The position numbers and the translations under genes were made by a program. Below the pieces are notes generated by a model, which made no database searches, was not told where the DNA came from, and saw only the letters and a list, made by a program, of their open reading frames with translations. From assembly GCA_030614785.1 (NCBI GenBank), contig JAUWTJ010000043.1, forward strand, positions 1 to 35,368: 35,368 nt of DNA, read 5' to 3'. Below, piece after piece: positions 17,104 through 24,647 of this stretch; the stretch's first letter is position 1; each line of letters starts with the position of its first letter. Source of the stretch: Alphaproteobacteria bacterium. Its GTDB lineage: Bacteria > Pseudomonadota > Alphaproteobacteria > M2410.

Positions 17104-17742
17104 TTGACTACGATCGACGATCTGATTTCGCGCGCCCGTGCCTTTCGATCGACGTCCTTTGTCCAAAAACAACCCCTCTATGATCAGCTGGTTCGTGACG
17201 GCCAGGCACCCAAAATTCTCATGATCGCCTGTTCCGACAGCCGCGTCGATCCGTCCGTCATTTTCGATGCGGAGCCCGGGCAGATCTTCATGGTGCGCAA
17301 TGTCGCCAGTCTTGTCCCGCCGTCCTCGCCTGACGAGGGATGCCACGGGACAAGTGCGGCCCTCGAGTTCGGTGTCAGGGCGCTTGGCGTGGAACATGTG
17401 GTTGTGCTGGGTCACGGGCATTGCGGCGGAATTGATGCCCTGCTCGACGGCACGAAGGGCGACGACCCGACATCGGAATTTATCGGGCCATGGCTGTCCT
17501 GCGCGACCGGCGTGTGTGACCAGGTGGTGGAGGACATGCCGCAAGCCTCCCACGCGGAGCGGGCGCGCAGGCTGGAATATGAAACCGTGCGGATGTCGGT
17601 TCGAAATCTGATGACGTTTCAATGGATCGCAGAGCGTGTCAGCAAGGGCGACTTGTCACTGCATGGCTGGCATTTTGACATCGCCGAAGGCGTCCTGTCC
17701 GACGTCGGCGAAAGCGGCGACCCGGTTCGCATCAGCGGTTGA
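17104..17742 (+). CDS. Beta-class carbonic anhydrase
   Basis: Zinc enzyme interconverting CO2 and bicarbonate in the cytoplasm. The 212 residues fit the beta class. Predicted zinc and catalytic residues are C43, D45 and R47 (CSDSRVDP), H104 and C107 (GHGHCGG). The start is TTG at 17104, supported by AGGAG eight bases upstream; no in-frame ATG gives a better N-terminus. The CoA-transferase begins 11 bases after the stop, so the two are probably co-transcribed. An anhydrase supplying bicarbonate to a carboxylation step is possible, but no carboxylase is seen here. Confidence 0.93.
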   Translation: MTTIDDLISRARAFRSTSFVQKQPLYDQLVRDGQAPKILMIACSDSRVDPSVIFDAEPGQIFMVRNVASLVPPSSPDEGCHGTSAALEFGVRALGVEHVVVLGHGHCGGIDALLDGTKGDDPTSEFIGPWLSCATGVCDQVVEDMPQASHAERARRLEYETVRMSVRNLMTFQWIAERVSKGDLSLHGWHFDIAEGVLSDVGESGDPVRISG

Positions 17743-17753
17743 GGTCAGGCTCT

Positions 17754-18965
17754 ATGGATAACTATCTGTTCTCCGGCCTGAAGGTTCTCGATGTGGGGAC
17801 CTATATCGCCGGACCTGTGGCCGCAACGATGCTGGGCGACTTTGGCGCCGATGTCATCAAGATCGAGCGTCCCGGGGGCGGCGATCCCTTGCGCCATCTG
17901 TCTTACTTGCCGACAACGCCGGATGCACCGAGCAATTACTTCTGGCATATGGATGGCCGCAACAAACGAAGCCTCGCGCTTGATCTCAAGACAGCAGACG
18001 GGATGGACATCCTCCATAAGCTCATCAGCGAGTGCGATGTTTATATTACCAATCAACCGTTTCCTGTGCGGCGGTCATTGGGGCTGTCCTATGAGGATAT
18101 CAAACCTCTCAATCCCGGGATGATCTACGCGTCCCTGTCCGCCTACGGAGAAGACGGTCCTGACCGGGACGAGAAGGGGTTTGACCTCACGGCCTGGTGG
18201 GCTGGAAGCGGGCTCATGGATTTGATGCATGACCCCGATGGAGGCCCGACCTGGCCGCTGCCGGGCATGGGGGATCATCCAACCGCCGTCGCGCTCTACG
18301 CCGGTATTGTAACCGCCCTCCTCAAGAAGGAGCGCACAGGCGAAGGGTCCATGACCCATACCTCGCTGCTGGCAAATGGTGTGTGGTCGGCTGCGGCCGT
18401 AGGGCAGGGTGTTCTGGCTGGCGGCGATATGGCGGCATACCGGGAGCGCAACCGTATGCCGGGGCAGGGCGTACGGTTCTTCCGCACCCGGGACGGGCGC
18501 TGGTTGCAGTTTGATTTGAGCGGTCAGGGCGACGAGTTCGACAGGTTGTTTGGCGCGCTTGGTCTGGGCCATGTCCTGGAAGAGGCGCGGGCCGCAATGC
18601 GCGAGAATCGTCAGGGTGAGCCCGTCGACCTGGGCCGGATCATGCAGGAGACCTTGTTGAAGCGGACATCCGACGACTGGATCTATTCTTTCAAGGTCAA
18701 CCGGATTGCTGTCGACCGGATCCCCTCGATAGAGGAAGCCATGGCCAATGAACAACTTGCCATCAACGGGATTGTTGTCAAACCGACCGATCCGGAGGTG
18801 GACGTGCCCTGGATACTCAATCATCCGGTCAAGGTGGCCGGTATCGACCAGGTCGGGCCGAAACGGGCACCCGATCCTGGCGAGCATTCCGCAGAGGTTC
18901 TGCGCGAGCTGGGGTTTGATGACGACAAGATCCTGCTGCTGCGGGAGCTCGGCGTCATTGAATAA
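17754..18965 (+). CDS. Family III (CaiB/BaiF-type) CoA-transferase
   Basis: Transfers CoA between an acyl-CoA donor and a carboxylic acid acceptor. About 403 residues, the usual size. The N-terminal signature LDVGTYIAGPVAATMLGDFGADVIKIE is typical, as is GRNKRSLALDLK (about 68-79). The expected catalytic aspartate is D174 in GMGDHPTAV, followed by the family helix ALYAGIVTALLKKERTGEG. Start at ATG 17754 with GAGG upstream; a TTG at 17739 would overlap the preceding stop but lacks a better ribosome site. The substrate cannot be read from the sequence. Two crotonases and an SDR lie within 9 kb, suggesting acyl-CoA breakdown. Confidence 0.9.
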   Translation: MDNYLFSGLKVLDVGTYIAGPVAATMLGDFGADVIKIERPGGGDPLRHLSYLPTTPDAPSNYFWHMDGRNKRSLALDLKTADGMDILHKLISECDVYITNQPFPVRRSLGLSYEDIKPLNPGMIYASLSAYGEDGPDRDEKGFDLTAWWAGSGLMDLMHDPDGGPTWPLPGMGDHPTAVALYAGIVTALLKKERTGEGSMTHTSLLANGVWSAAAVGQGVLAGGDMAAYRERNRMPGQGVRFFRTRDGRWLQFDLSGQGDEFDRLFGALGLGHVLEEARAAMRENRQGEPVDLGRIMQETLLKRTSDDWIYSFKVNRIAVDRIPSIEEAMANEQLAINGIVVKPTDPEVDVPWILNHPVKVAGIDQVGPKRAPDPGEHSAEVLRELGFDDDKILLLRELGVIE

Positions 18966-18978
18966 TCCCGGTTAACTG

Positions 18979-19764
18979 TCAGAAAACCGAATAACCGCCG
19001 TCGATGACGAAGCTGTCGCCGGTATGGTACCTGGAGGCGCGCGATGCCAGATAAACAGCGACGCCGCCAAATTCCTCCGGCTCGCCCCAGCGCCGACCGA
19101 TCGGCACCCGGGAAATAACCTTCTTTGTAAAGACCTCGTAGTTCTGCGCACCTGCTGTCATATCCGTTGCGATCCATCCTGGCAAAATTGAATTCGCGGT
19201 AATGCCGTAGCGACCGAATTCAACGGCACATGATTTCATTGTCGAAACCACGGCGCCTTTGGACGCTGCATAGTGCTGGTTGTGAGCGGCGCCTTCAATG
19301 GCGGCAAGACTGGCGACGCCGACAAGTGAGCCACCGGGCTCTCCCGACTTCGAGCGGTCCACCATATAGCGCGCGGCTTCACGCAGGGTAAAGAGCATGC
19401 CTTCGATGTTGACAGCAAACAGCTTGCGCATTTGTTCACCGGTCATATTCAGAAAGGAATCCACGCCAAGTCCGATCCCCGCATTGGCGATGGCCTGGTC
19501 AATCCGGCCGAATTCCTCATGGGTCTCGGCCATGGCGGTATTGACGGCCTCTTCCTGGGAGACGTCGACCTTCTTTGCAGCAACACGGGTGCCATAGGCG
19601 CTTAATTTCTCAAGCGCAGCGGCATTCTTGTCTTCGTTGGTGCCCCAGATGACCACGTCGGCGCCAGCCTGAGCCAGCGCCTCTGCCATGCCAAGCCCGA
19701 TGCCGCCGTTACCGCCGGTGACCACCGAGACTTTACCTGTCAGATCAAAGGGTGCGTATGCCAT
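18979..19764 (-). CDS. Short-chain dehydrogenase/reductase (SDR)
   Basis: NAD(P)-dependent oxidoreductase of the classical SDR type, 261 residues from the chosen start. Cofactor motif TGGNGGIG at 16-23, NAG motif (AIANAGIG) at about 91-98, catalytic N119, S152, Y165 and K169 (HYAASKG). The C-terminus is of the usual IDGGYSVF form. The start at 19764 puts the Rossmann strand at the normal distance; an in-frame ATG at 19806 would add a 14-residue polar tail. The ribosome site is weak. It is convergent with the CoA-transferase (13 bases apart). Substrate unknown; hydroxyacyl-CoA or a sugar acid would fit the family. Confidence 0.88.
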   Translation of the reverse strand: MAYAPFDLTGKVSVVTGGNGGIGLGMAEALAQAGADVVIWGTNEDKNAAALEKLSAYGTRVAAKKVDVSQEEAVNTAMAETHEEFGRIDQAIANAGIGLGVDSFLNMTGEQMRKLFAVNIEGMLFTLREAARYMVDRSKSGEPGGSLVGVASLAAIEGAAHNQHYAASKGAVVSTMKSCAVEFGRYGITANSILPGWIATDMTAGAQNYEVFTKKVISRVPIGRRWGEPEEFGGVAVYLASRASRYHTGDSFVIDGGYSVF

Positions 19765-20092
19765 GGTGTTGTTCCACTTGTCTGATTTAGCTTGAAAGCT
19801 TTTCAATCAGGATAGCGGATCGACCTGAAAACCGCCAGCAACAGGTTTTCGCTGCGCGCTTGAGCCAGGATAAAACTCAATGGGATATTGATTCACGCGG
19901 CGATCCTGCCGCTGTATCAGCTTTCGGGGGGGAGGATTCTGAAGTTTGTCAGAAAAACTCGTAGACTCAACACAAACCATTCCCTGAATCGCGGTCAGGA
20001 TTAATCTGCCCTGACGCCAATCATGTCGCCGGTGGCCGGCGAGAGGGTGAAGCCGGGGAACGCAAAGGTTCCCCGGTTCGAATTATTGGGTA
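19765..20092. other. 328-base intergenic stretch between SDR and cold-shock gene
   Basis: Upstream of the SDR and downstream of the cold-shock gene. It contains a dyad GTCAGG/CCTGAC (19994-19999 and 20010-20015, 10-base spacer) and the strong hairpin at 20051-20078 listed separately. I see no coding sequence and no convincing promoter hexamers. Confidence 0.4.
20051..20078 (-). terminator. Terminator-like hairpin after the cold-shock gene
   Basis: CCGGGGAAC (20053-20061) and GTTCCCCGG (20068-20076) form a perfect 9-base-pair stem around GCAAAG, extended by two weaker pairs. It lies about 15 bases downstream of the minus-strand cold-shock gene. The T-run on that strand is poor. Confidence 0.6.
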
Positions 20093-20302
20093 TTAGTCGA
20101 GAACCTGTATGTTTTCGGCGGCTTCCTTGCCGTCGCGGCCAGGGGTCAGATCATAGCTGACTTTCTGTCCATCATTCAGAGTTGCGATGCCCGAGCGCTC
20201 GAGAGCGGAGATGTGAACGAAAGCATCCTTGCCGCCGTCCTCAGGTTCGATGAAGCCGTAGCCCTTGGTCGCGTTGTACCATTTCACCGTACCGTTTGCC
20301 AT
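20093..20302 (-). CDS. Cold-shock domain protein (CspA family)
   Basis: Small single-stranded nucleic-acid-binding protein and RNA chaperone. Its 69 residues form one five-stranded OB-fold cold-shock domain. RNP1 is KGYGFIEP (13-20) and RNP2 is DAFVHIS (26-32). AAGGA lies 8 bases before the ATG. A consensus-like promoter at 20460-20487 implies a leader of about 150 bases, as is common for cold-shock mRNAs that are regulated by structure. Whether it is cold-induced or constitutive cannot be told from the protein. Confidence 0.95.
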   Translation of the reverse strand: MANGTVKWYNATKGYGFIEPEDGGKDAFVHISALERSGIATLNDGQKVSYDLTPGRDGKEAAENIQVLD

Positions 20303-20804
20303 AGTCGTATTCCTTCTAAAGTCATAGTTTGTGCGTGACAGCAGTATGCAATCACGCGGGTACGACGTTCACAATGTCAGGAAAGCAGCTTGGCAGATCG
20401 CGCGTTCGCGAGGATCGTTCAGAGTGCGCACAAGACGAATGTGCAACGTGGTAAGGCCTCATATAAACTGTTACCTAACAATGTCAAGACGCATCCAGGG
20501 TGCCCAGGCGTTGCCGCATGCACGGAACGGAGAGCCGAAAATCCTTGATTCTCGTTTTGTCTTTGCCATCATGTCGAGCTGCAGAAAGTCCCGAGGGAAA
20601 TCTGCGGGGCCGACCGTCGGAACTGAGCCAACGAGGCATCTTGCAAAAACTTGTATATTATATGTTTAAAAGCAATGCATTGGCGAAGGAAGTTAACTTC
20701 CACAAAGCGTATCAAACGCTTAGGCCAAGTTGCAAATCTGAAAAATTCAATCCCAGGTATTATTTATTCGTGCATTGTTCAATCAAGTGACTTATTGTTT
20801 TTAC
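20303..20804. other. Divergent 502-base region between cold-shock and PAS genes
   Basis: The left part is the cold-shock gene leader and promoter. The right part (about 20640-20800) is clearly AT-richer than its surroundings and contains three dyads in 49 bases: CAATGCATTG (20673-20682), GGAAGTTAACTTCC (20688-20701) and AAGCGT-N5-ACGCTT (20705-20721). They lie 80-130 bases before the PAS-like gene and look like operator or control sites. Short ORFs here lack ribosome sites and family features. Confidence 0.45.
20460..20487 (-). promoter_or_regulatory. Sigma-70-type promoter for the cold-shock gene
   Basis: On the minus strand TTGACA (20482-20487) is followed after 16 bases by TATATG (20460-20465), a near-consensus -35/-10 pair. 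The predicted start near 20452 gives a 5' leader of about 150 bases before the ATG at 20302. Confidence 0.6.
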
Positions 20805-21290
20805 ATGGTCGCGACGAACTCTGGTCCTCTGGACGTTTCAGGAATGAATCTCAAACCCGTCAAATCCCTGGAGGATCTGGCGGGTGCTGTTTGTCGCGAG
20901 GTCTATGTCTACTGGGAAAAACTCAGGTCCTCAGGAAAGTTCGATGCTTTTGATTTGATCGATGTGCCGGATGTGATTCCCTACCTGGTGATTCTGGACC
21001 TTGAGGACGATGCGCCAACCTTCCGGTTTCGAATGTCAGGACAGGCCATTGTGGTGGCGTCTTCCGACCTGACCGGGCAACTTCTGGACAAGACCGGCAA
21101 GGTGGCACCTCTGACACTGAAGTTCTGTGAGGCCGTGGCGGAGACCATGGCTCCGGTATTTTCAAACGACAGGTTCGCCATCGAGTTTACGGGTCTGACA
21201 AGGCGGTTCAGTGAAAGCGTTGCTTTGCCTTTGCTTGACGGCAATGGAAAGTTGAGCCGTATTCTCCTGGTTCATTGCCCTGAAGTGTAG
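20805..21290 (+). CDS. PAS-like (PAS_5-type) domain protein
   Basis: About 161 residues. The middle part (IPYLVILDLEDDAPTFRFRMSGQAIV, then DLTGQLLD, and a C-terminal beta region VALPLLDGNGKLSRILLVHCPE) resembles the short PAS-like proteins widespread in Alphaproteobacteria, which usually have no output domain. The role is unknown; a sensory or regulatory function is inferred from the fold. The start is uncertain: ATG 20805 and ATG 20844 both lack a clear ribosome site, and a TTG at 20775 is also in frame. A small hairpin follows it. A histidine kinase lies 182 bases downstream in the same orientation. Confidence 0.7.
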   Translation: MVATNSGPLDVSGMNLKPVKSLEDLAGAVCREVYVYWEKLRSSGKFDAFDLIDVPDVIPYLVILDLEDDAPTFRFRMSGQAIVVASSDLTGQLLDKTGKVAPLTLKFCEAVAETMAPVFSNDRFAIEFTGLTRRFSESVALPLLDGNGKLSRILLVHCPEV

Positions 21291-21300
21291 GGCCTCAACG

Positions 21301-21317
21301 GGGTGATTCCATCACCC
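21301..21317 (+). terminator. Short hairpin after the PAS-like gene
   Basis: GGGTGAT and ATCACCC form a perfect 7-base-pair stem with a 3-base loop, 10 bases after the PAS gene stop. No T-run follows, so termination is uncertain. A second dyad, ATTGAC-N4-GTCAAT, lies at 21391-21406, about 70 bases before the kinase start. Confidence 0.4.
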
Positions 21318-21472
21318 TGCATCCGTATGATTCAAATCCCTTACAACTCGCAGTCAGACAGTTCTCCCGCGATGCCCCGGAATTTCAGCGATTGACCGCA
21401 GTCAATGCGAGTGTAGTCTGGTAAGGTGCTTTGGATTCGGTGTATGAGAAGCCTCTCAACAGAGGAGCGCGC

Positions 21473-22813
21473 ATGAGATTTTGGAGTGTCATTGACGCCA
21501 TTGGGCGCGTTGATTGCCATGGCGATCTGGTGCGTCTTGTCCGCCTTCGGCTGCTTGTTCTCTTTGCACTGATGATTGGCGGTTCCTCCACATTTGTGGT
21601 CGGCTATATGTTAATTACCGCCTCCGACACCGGCACTTCTCTGCAGATGTCTATAGTCATCGTCCTGCTCTTCTGGGCAATCCTTCCGATATTGTGGCTG
21701 AGCAAATCGATCAACAAAGCCAGCTGGTTTATGTTGATTGTGGGCACTAGCCCGTTGATATTGAGTGCTGCGTTGCGAGGCGGTGTAGATTCCCCGGCCA
21801 CAGTGTATCTCGTCGTTGCCCCGGTCTTTGGCGGGCTCTTGTTGGGATATCGCGGCGCTGTCATCATGTCGATTTTTAACGGACTTGGGATTGTTGGTCT
21901 GATCGCGTTGAGCTACACCAACCTGGAATTTGTTGAGCCCTTTTCGCCCGATGTTGCGCGGATATACTATTCCTTCTCCTATGTGATTACTCTTGCAGTG
22001 CTCAGTGGAGCAACAATCTGTTTTGTGGTTCTGTCCGGTTACACCCGGCAGCAACTGGAGTTGGCCAGGCTGGCTGCCGAGACTTCCGATCGTGCCAAGA
22101 GTGAATTCCTTGCCACCATGAGCCATGAGATCCGCACACCTCTTAATGGCATCCTGGGGATGACAGAGATATTGGCCAACGGTGATCTGTCCGACAAACA
22201 GCGCGCAAGAATGGGAATCATCAGGGAGTCCGGCGAGGGTTTGCTGGCAATCATTAGCGATATTCTTGACGTATCGAAGCTCGACGCTGGTCAGGTTGAG
22301 CTTGAGAACCTGGTTTTCTCTCCGGAAAGCATCATTCGATCAACCCATGAAATTCTCAGATCCAAGATGGAGGAGAAAAATCTGACTTTTGTGGTTGATA
22401 TTCACGAGGGTCTTGGAAAGATCAATGCTGATCCAACCCGAATAAGACAGGTTCTTATCAATTTGGTCGGCAATGCCACCAAGTTCACCAATGACGGATC
22501 AATCACAGTGTCCGCCGCCGTCGCTGAAAAATACGCCGACTACCAACTGGTCAGATTTGAGGTGCGAGACACCGGCATTGGTATTCCTGCCGAAGCACAG
22601 CACAGGCTGTTTCATGAATTTACACAGGCCGATAGTTCCACAGTCCGACAATATGGCGGGACCGGGCTCGGTTTGGCCATCTGTGATCGGTTGGCTTCCC
22701 TGATGGGCGGGGAGATCGGCGTTGAGAGTGAAGAGGGAGTGGGATCAATGTTCTGGTTCACGGTCAAGGCGGGGATGCCGCCGGAAGCGAGCATGGAAGC
22801 GACCAGGATTTAA
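21473..22813 (+). CDS. Membrane sensor histidine kinase
   Basis: 446 residues from ATG 21473, which has AGAGGAG upstream; a longer TTG start at 21431 lacks one. The N-terminal part (about 25-188) has about six hydrophobic segments with short loops and no large periplasmic domain, suggesting sensing within or at the membrane. The HisKA domain has the H box [10 protein letters not shown] with H218, and the HATPase domain has the N box ([13 protein letters not shown], about 330-342), G1 (DTGIGIP, 366-372) and G2 (GGTGLGLAI, 395-403). There is no attached receiver and no adjacent regulator gene, so it is an orphan kinase. The two single-domain regulators 7 kb upstream are possible but unproven partners. 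Confidence 0.92.
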   Translation: MRFWSVIDAIGRVDCHGDLVRLVRLRLLVLFALMIGGSSTFVVGYMLITASDTGTSLQMSIVIVLLFWAILPILWLSKSINKASWFMLIVGTSPLILSAALRGGVDSPATVYLVVAPVFGGLLLGYRGAVIMSIFNGLGIVGLIALSYTNLEFVEPFSPDVARIYYSFSYVITLAVLSGATICFVVLSGYTRQQLELARLAAETSDRAKSEFLATMSHEIRTPLNGILGMTEILANGDLSDKQRARMGIIRESGEGLLAIISDILDVSKLDAGQVELENLVFSPESIIRSTHEILRSKMEEKNLTFVVDIHEGLGKINADPTRIRQVLINLVGNATKFTNDGSITVSAAVAEKYADYQLVRFEVRDTGIGIPAEAQHRLFHEFTQADSSTVRQYGGTGLGLAICDRLASLMGGEIGVESEEGVGSMFWFTVKAGMPPEASMEATRI

Positions 22814-22824
22814 TGTCCCGGGCT

Positions 22825-23964
22825 TCAACTCGGGGACGCGCCATTATAAATTTCATCAAGAGTGTCCCAGGTCGATGACGTGTTGATGGCCTGGTTGGTT
22901 GCTGCGGCTTCGTCGATCATCATGACGGTGAGACCGGCCTCGATGGCTTCCTTCGTTGTTTGCCCGAACGTGCCTTTGCCCTCGACCCATGACACAACTG
23001 CCTTCGCCATTTCATCGTCAGCGCCATAGTGATTGCTGAAGCCACCCGGGAACCTTGTTTCTTGCGGCGCGTCGAAGGTAAAGTTTCCATGCGCCATGGC
23101 GGAGTTCGTCTCAAAGTCAGCGCGGATGAGAGTATCGCGGCAAGTCAACATGAGGCGGCGCTGACGCATCGCTGCGTGCGAGTTGAGAAGGAAGGTGGCC
23201 ATGGTGCCGGACGGATATTTCAGGATCGCAACCTGTGCATCATGGATATCCTTGTCGGTCCCAAAGGCATCATCCGTCCCGGACCATCCCGCATCAATGA
23301 TCTGGTAGTTGTCTTCTGTGTCAGGGGGGCGATTGCCGGGTTTGAACACGGCGTTTTTGCCAAAGCTGGCAATGGTTGCGGGCCGTCCGCGCGCCAGAAG
23401 ATTGATCAGGTCAAGGTCATGGCACGCCTTGTCGAGAAGCAGCGAGCCGCCAAGGTCAGATCGACGGCGCCAGTTGCGCATGATGTAGGAGCCGTGCTCG
23501 GGATGGAGCAATTCGTTGGCCTCAATGGTTACGATCTGCTGATCTCGCGTTGTAGATGTGAGGTGTTTGACCAGAGGTGCAAAGCGCAGGACAAACCCGA
23601 ACACCAGCCCACACTCAAAATCATCCGCCATGTCTCGCCGGGCAAGGTCAAGGGATTGCTCCCTGTTAAGAACGGCCGGTTTTTCGCAAAAGATCTTCGA
23701 GTTGAACCGACGCGCCGCGTCAAGGTGTTCAAGGTGGAGATGATTGGGCGAGCCGATCAGAACGAGATCAAGCGCGCCTGGCTCCATAGTCAACTCCAGA
23801 TCATCGAAGATCCGCGCATCGGGGACCTTGAAATCACTGGCGATTTTCTCGAACAGATGTGTCGAGGGATCAGCGATAAAGGCGATCTCGACATCAACAC
23901 ATTTGGCGATGTTCCGGATGATGGTTTGCATTCTCTGTCCACATCCGATGATGCCAAGTCTCAT
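22825..23964 (-). CDS. Gfo/Idh/MocA family oxidoreductase
   Basis: NAD(P)-dependent dehydrogenase of the glucose-fructose/inositol dehydrogenase family, 379 residues. The N-terminal Rossmann fold has GIIGCGQRMQ (4-13), and the family signature EKP is at 94-96 with K95 the expected catalytic lysine. The C-terminal alpha/beta domain contains GGSLLLDKACHDLDLINLL, with the Asp and His expected near the substrate. The substrate is unknown. Its ATG overlaps the stop of the upstream deformylase-like gene by four bases (23961-23964), so the two are translationally coupled. It converges on the kinase gene with an 11-base gap spanned by a GTCCC/GGGAC dyad. Confidence 0.9.
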   Translation of the reverse strand: MRLGIIGCGQRMQTIIRNIAKCVDVEIAFIADPSTHLFEKIASDFKVPDARIFDDLELTMEPGALDLVLIGSPNHLHLEHLDAARRFNSKIFCEKPAVLNREQSLDLARRDMADDFECGLVFGFVLRFAPLVKHLTSTTRDQQIVTIEANELLHPEHGSYIMRNWRRRSDLGGSLLLDKACHDLDLINLLARGRPATIASFGKNAVFKPGNRPPDTEDNYQIIDAGWSGTDDAFGTDKDIHDAQVAILKYPSGTMATFLLNSHAAMRQRRLMLTCRDTLIRADFETNSAMAHGNFTFDAPQETRFPGGFSNHYGADDEMAKAVVSWVEGKGTFGQTTKEAIEAGLTVMMIDEAAATNQAINTSSTWDTLDEIYNGASPS

Positions 23965-24470
23965 GCGCCGCTTCTTTTCAGTCTCGCCATCTTCTTCAAC
24001 AACATGTTTCGTTTTGTCACCGACAGGTGATCAAGATAGATACGGCCATCAAGATAATCCATCTCATGCTGGATCACAGTCGAAAGCAAACCGGTCGCCT
24101 CGTGGGTTCGGGATTGCCCGTCGGTATCAAGACACGTGACTTCGATTGATGCAGGGCGTCGGATTTTGGCCGCGATGCCGGGAAAACTCAGTGAAGCTTC
24201 CTCGAAAACATGAGTTTCCTTCGATGCCTGCGTGACAACGGGGTTGATCATCGCCAGCGGGCTCTTCTTGCCGTCTTCCTGGAGATCCACGACAATAATT
24301 CGTCTCAGAAGCCCCACCATATTGGCGCCAAGACCGAGGCCTTGCTCCCGGTAAAGCGTCTCGAACATGGCGGCGACTTGCGCGCGGGTTTCATCATCGA
24401 CTGCTGCGACAGGCTCGGCGACCTGGCGAAAGACTGGATCGGGGGCAATAACAAGCGAGAGTGAAATCAT
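23961..24470 (-). CDS. Peptide-deformylase-like protein with altered active site
   Basis: 169 residues that align along their length with peptide deformylase: an N-terminal PDPVFRQVAEPV, a motif-1 region, the INP segment, a motif-2 region, and the C-terminal GRIYLDHLS. The catalytic motifs are degraded. Motif 1 GxGLAAxQ reads GLGLGANM (44-51), losing the Gln. Motif 2 EGCLS reads EASLS (91-95), replacing the metal-binding Cys by Ser93. Motif 3 QHExDHLxG reads QHEMDYLDG, keeping H135 and E136 but replacing the last His ligand with Tyr139. Normal deformylation is therefore unlikely; an altered metal site, a binding role or a pseudo-enzyme are options. It overlaps the following oxidoreductase gene by four bases. 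No clear ribosome site precedes the ATG. Confidence 0.85.
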   Translation of the reverse strand: MISLSLVIAPDPVFRQVAEPVAAVDDETRAQVAAMFETLYREQGLGLGANMVGLLRRIIVVDLQEDGKKSPLAMINPVVTQASKETHVFEEASLSFPGIAAKIRRPASIEVTCLDTDGQSRTHEATGLLSTVIQHEMDYLDGRIYLDHLSVTKRNMLLKKMARLKRSGA

Positions 24471-24647
24471 AGTTGATAAGTATCAGACAGGGTGGGCTGG
24501 AGGGCAAGGGCATTGTCGATGGGTTTTGAGTCTCTTCGTGCGGTCATGCTACCCCAAAGCTCGACCCATTCCAATCTGATGTTCACATCTTGACCGCGGG
24601 CGCGGAGGGGATAGGCTTCTCATTGACCAGATCATCAGGAGGGTTTA

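Noticed and set aside
20331-20669. 112-codon ORF between the cold-shock and PAS genes
   Set aside because: It lies across the cold-shock promoter on the opposite strand, has no ribosome site, and its composition is not protein-like.
23029-24030. 333-codon plus-strand ORF opposite the Gfo/Idh/MocA gene
   Set aside because: It is antisense to a gene with clear Rossmann and EKP motifs; no domain recognised.
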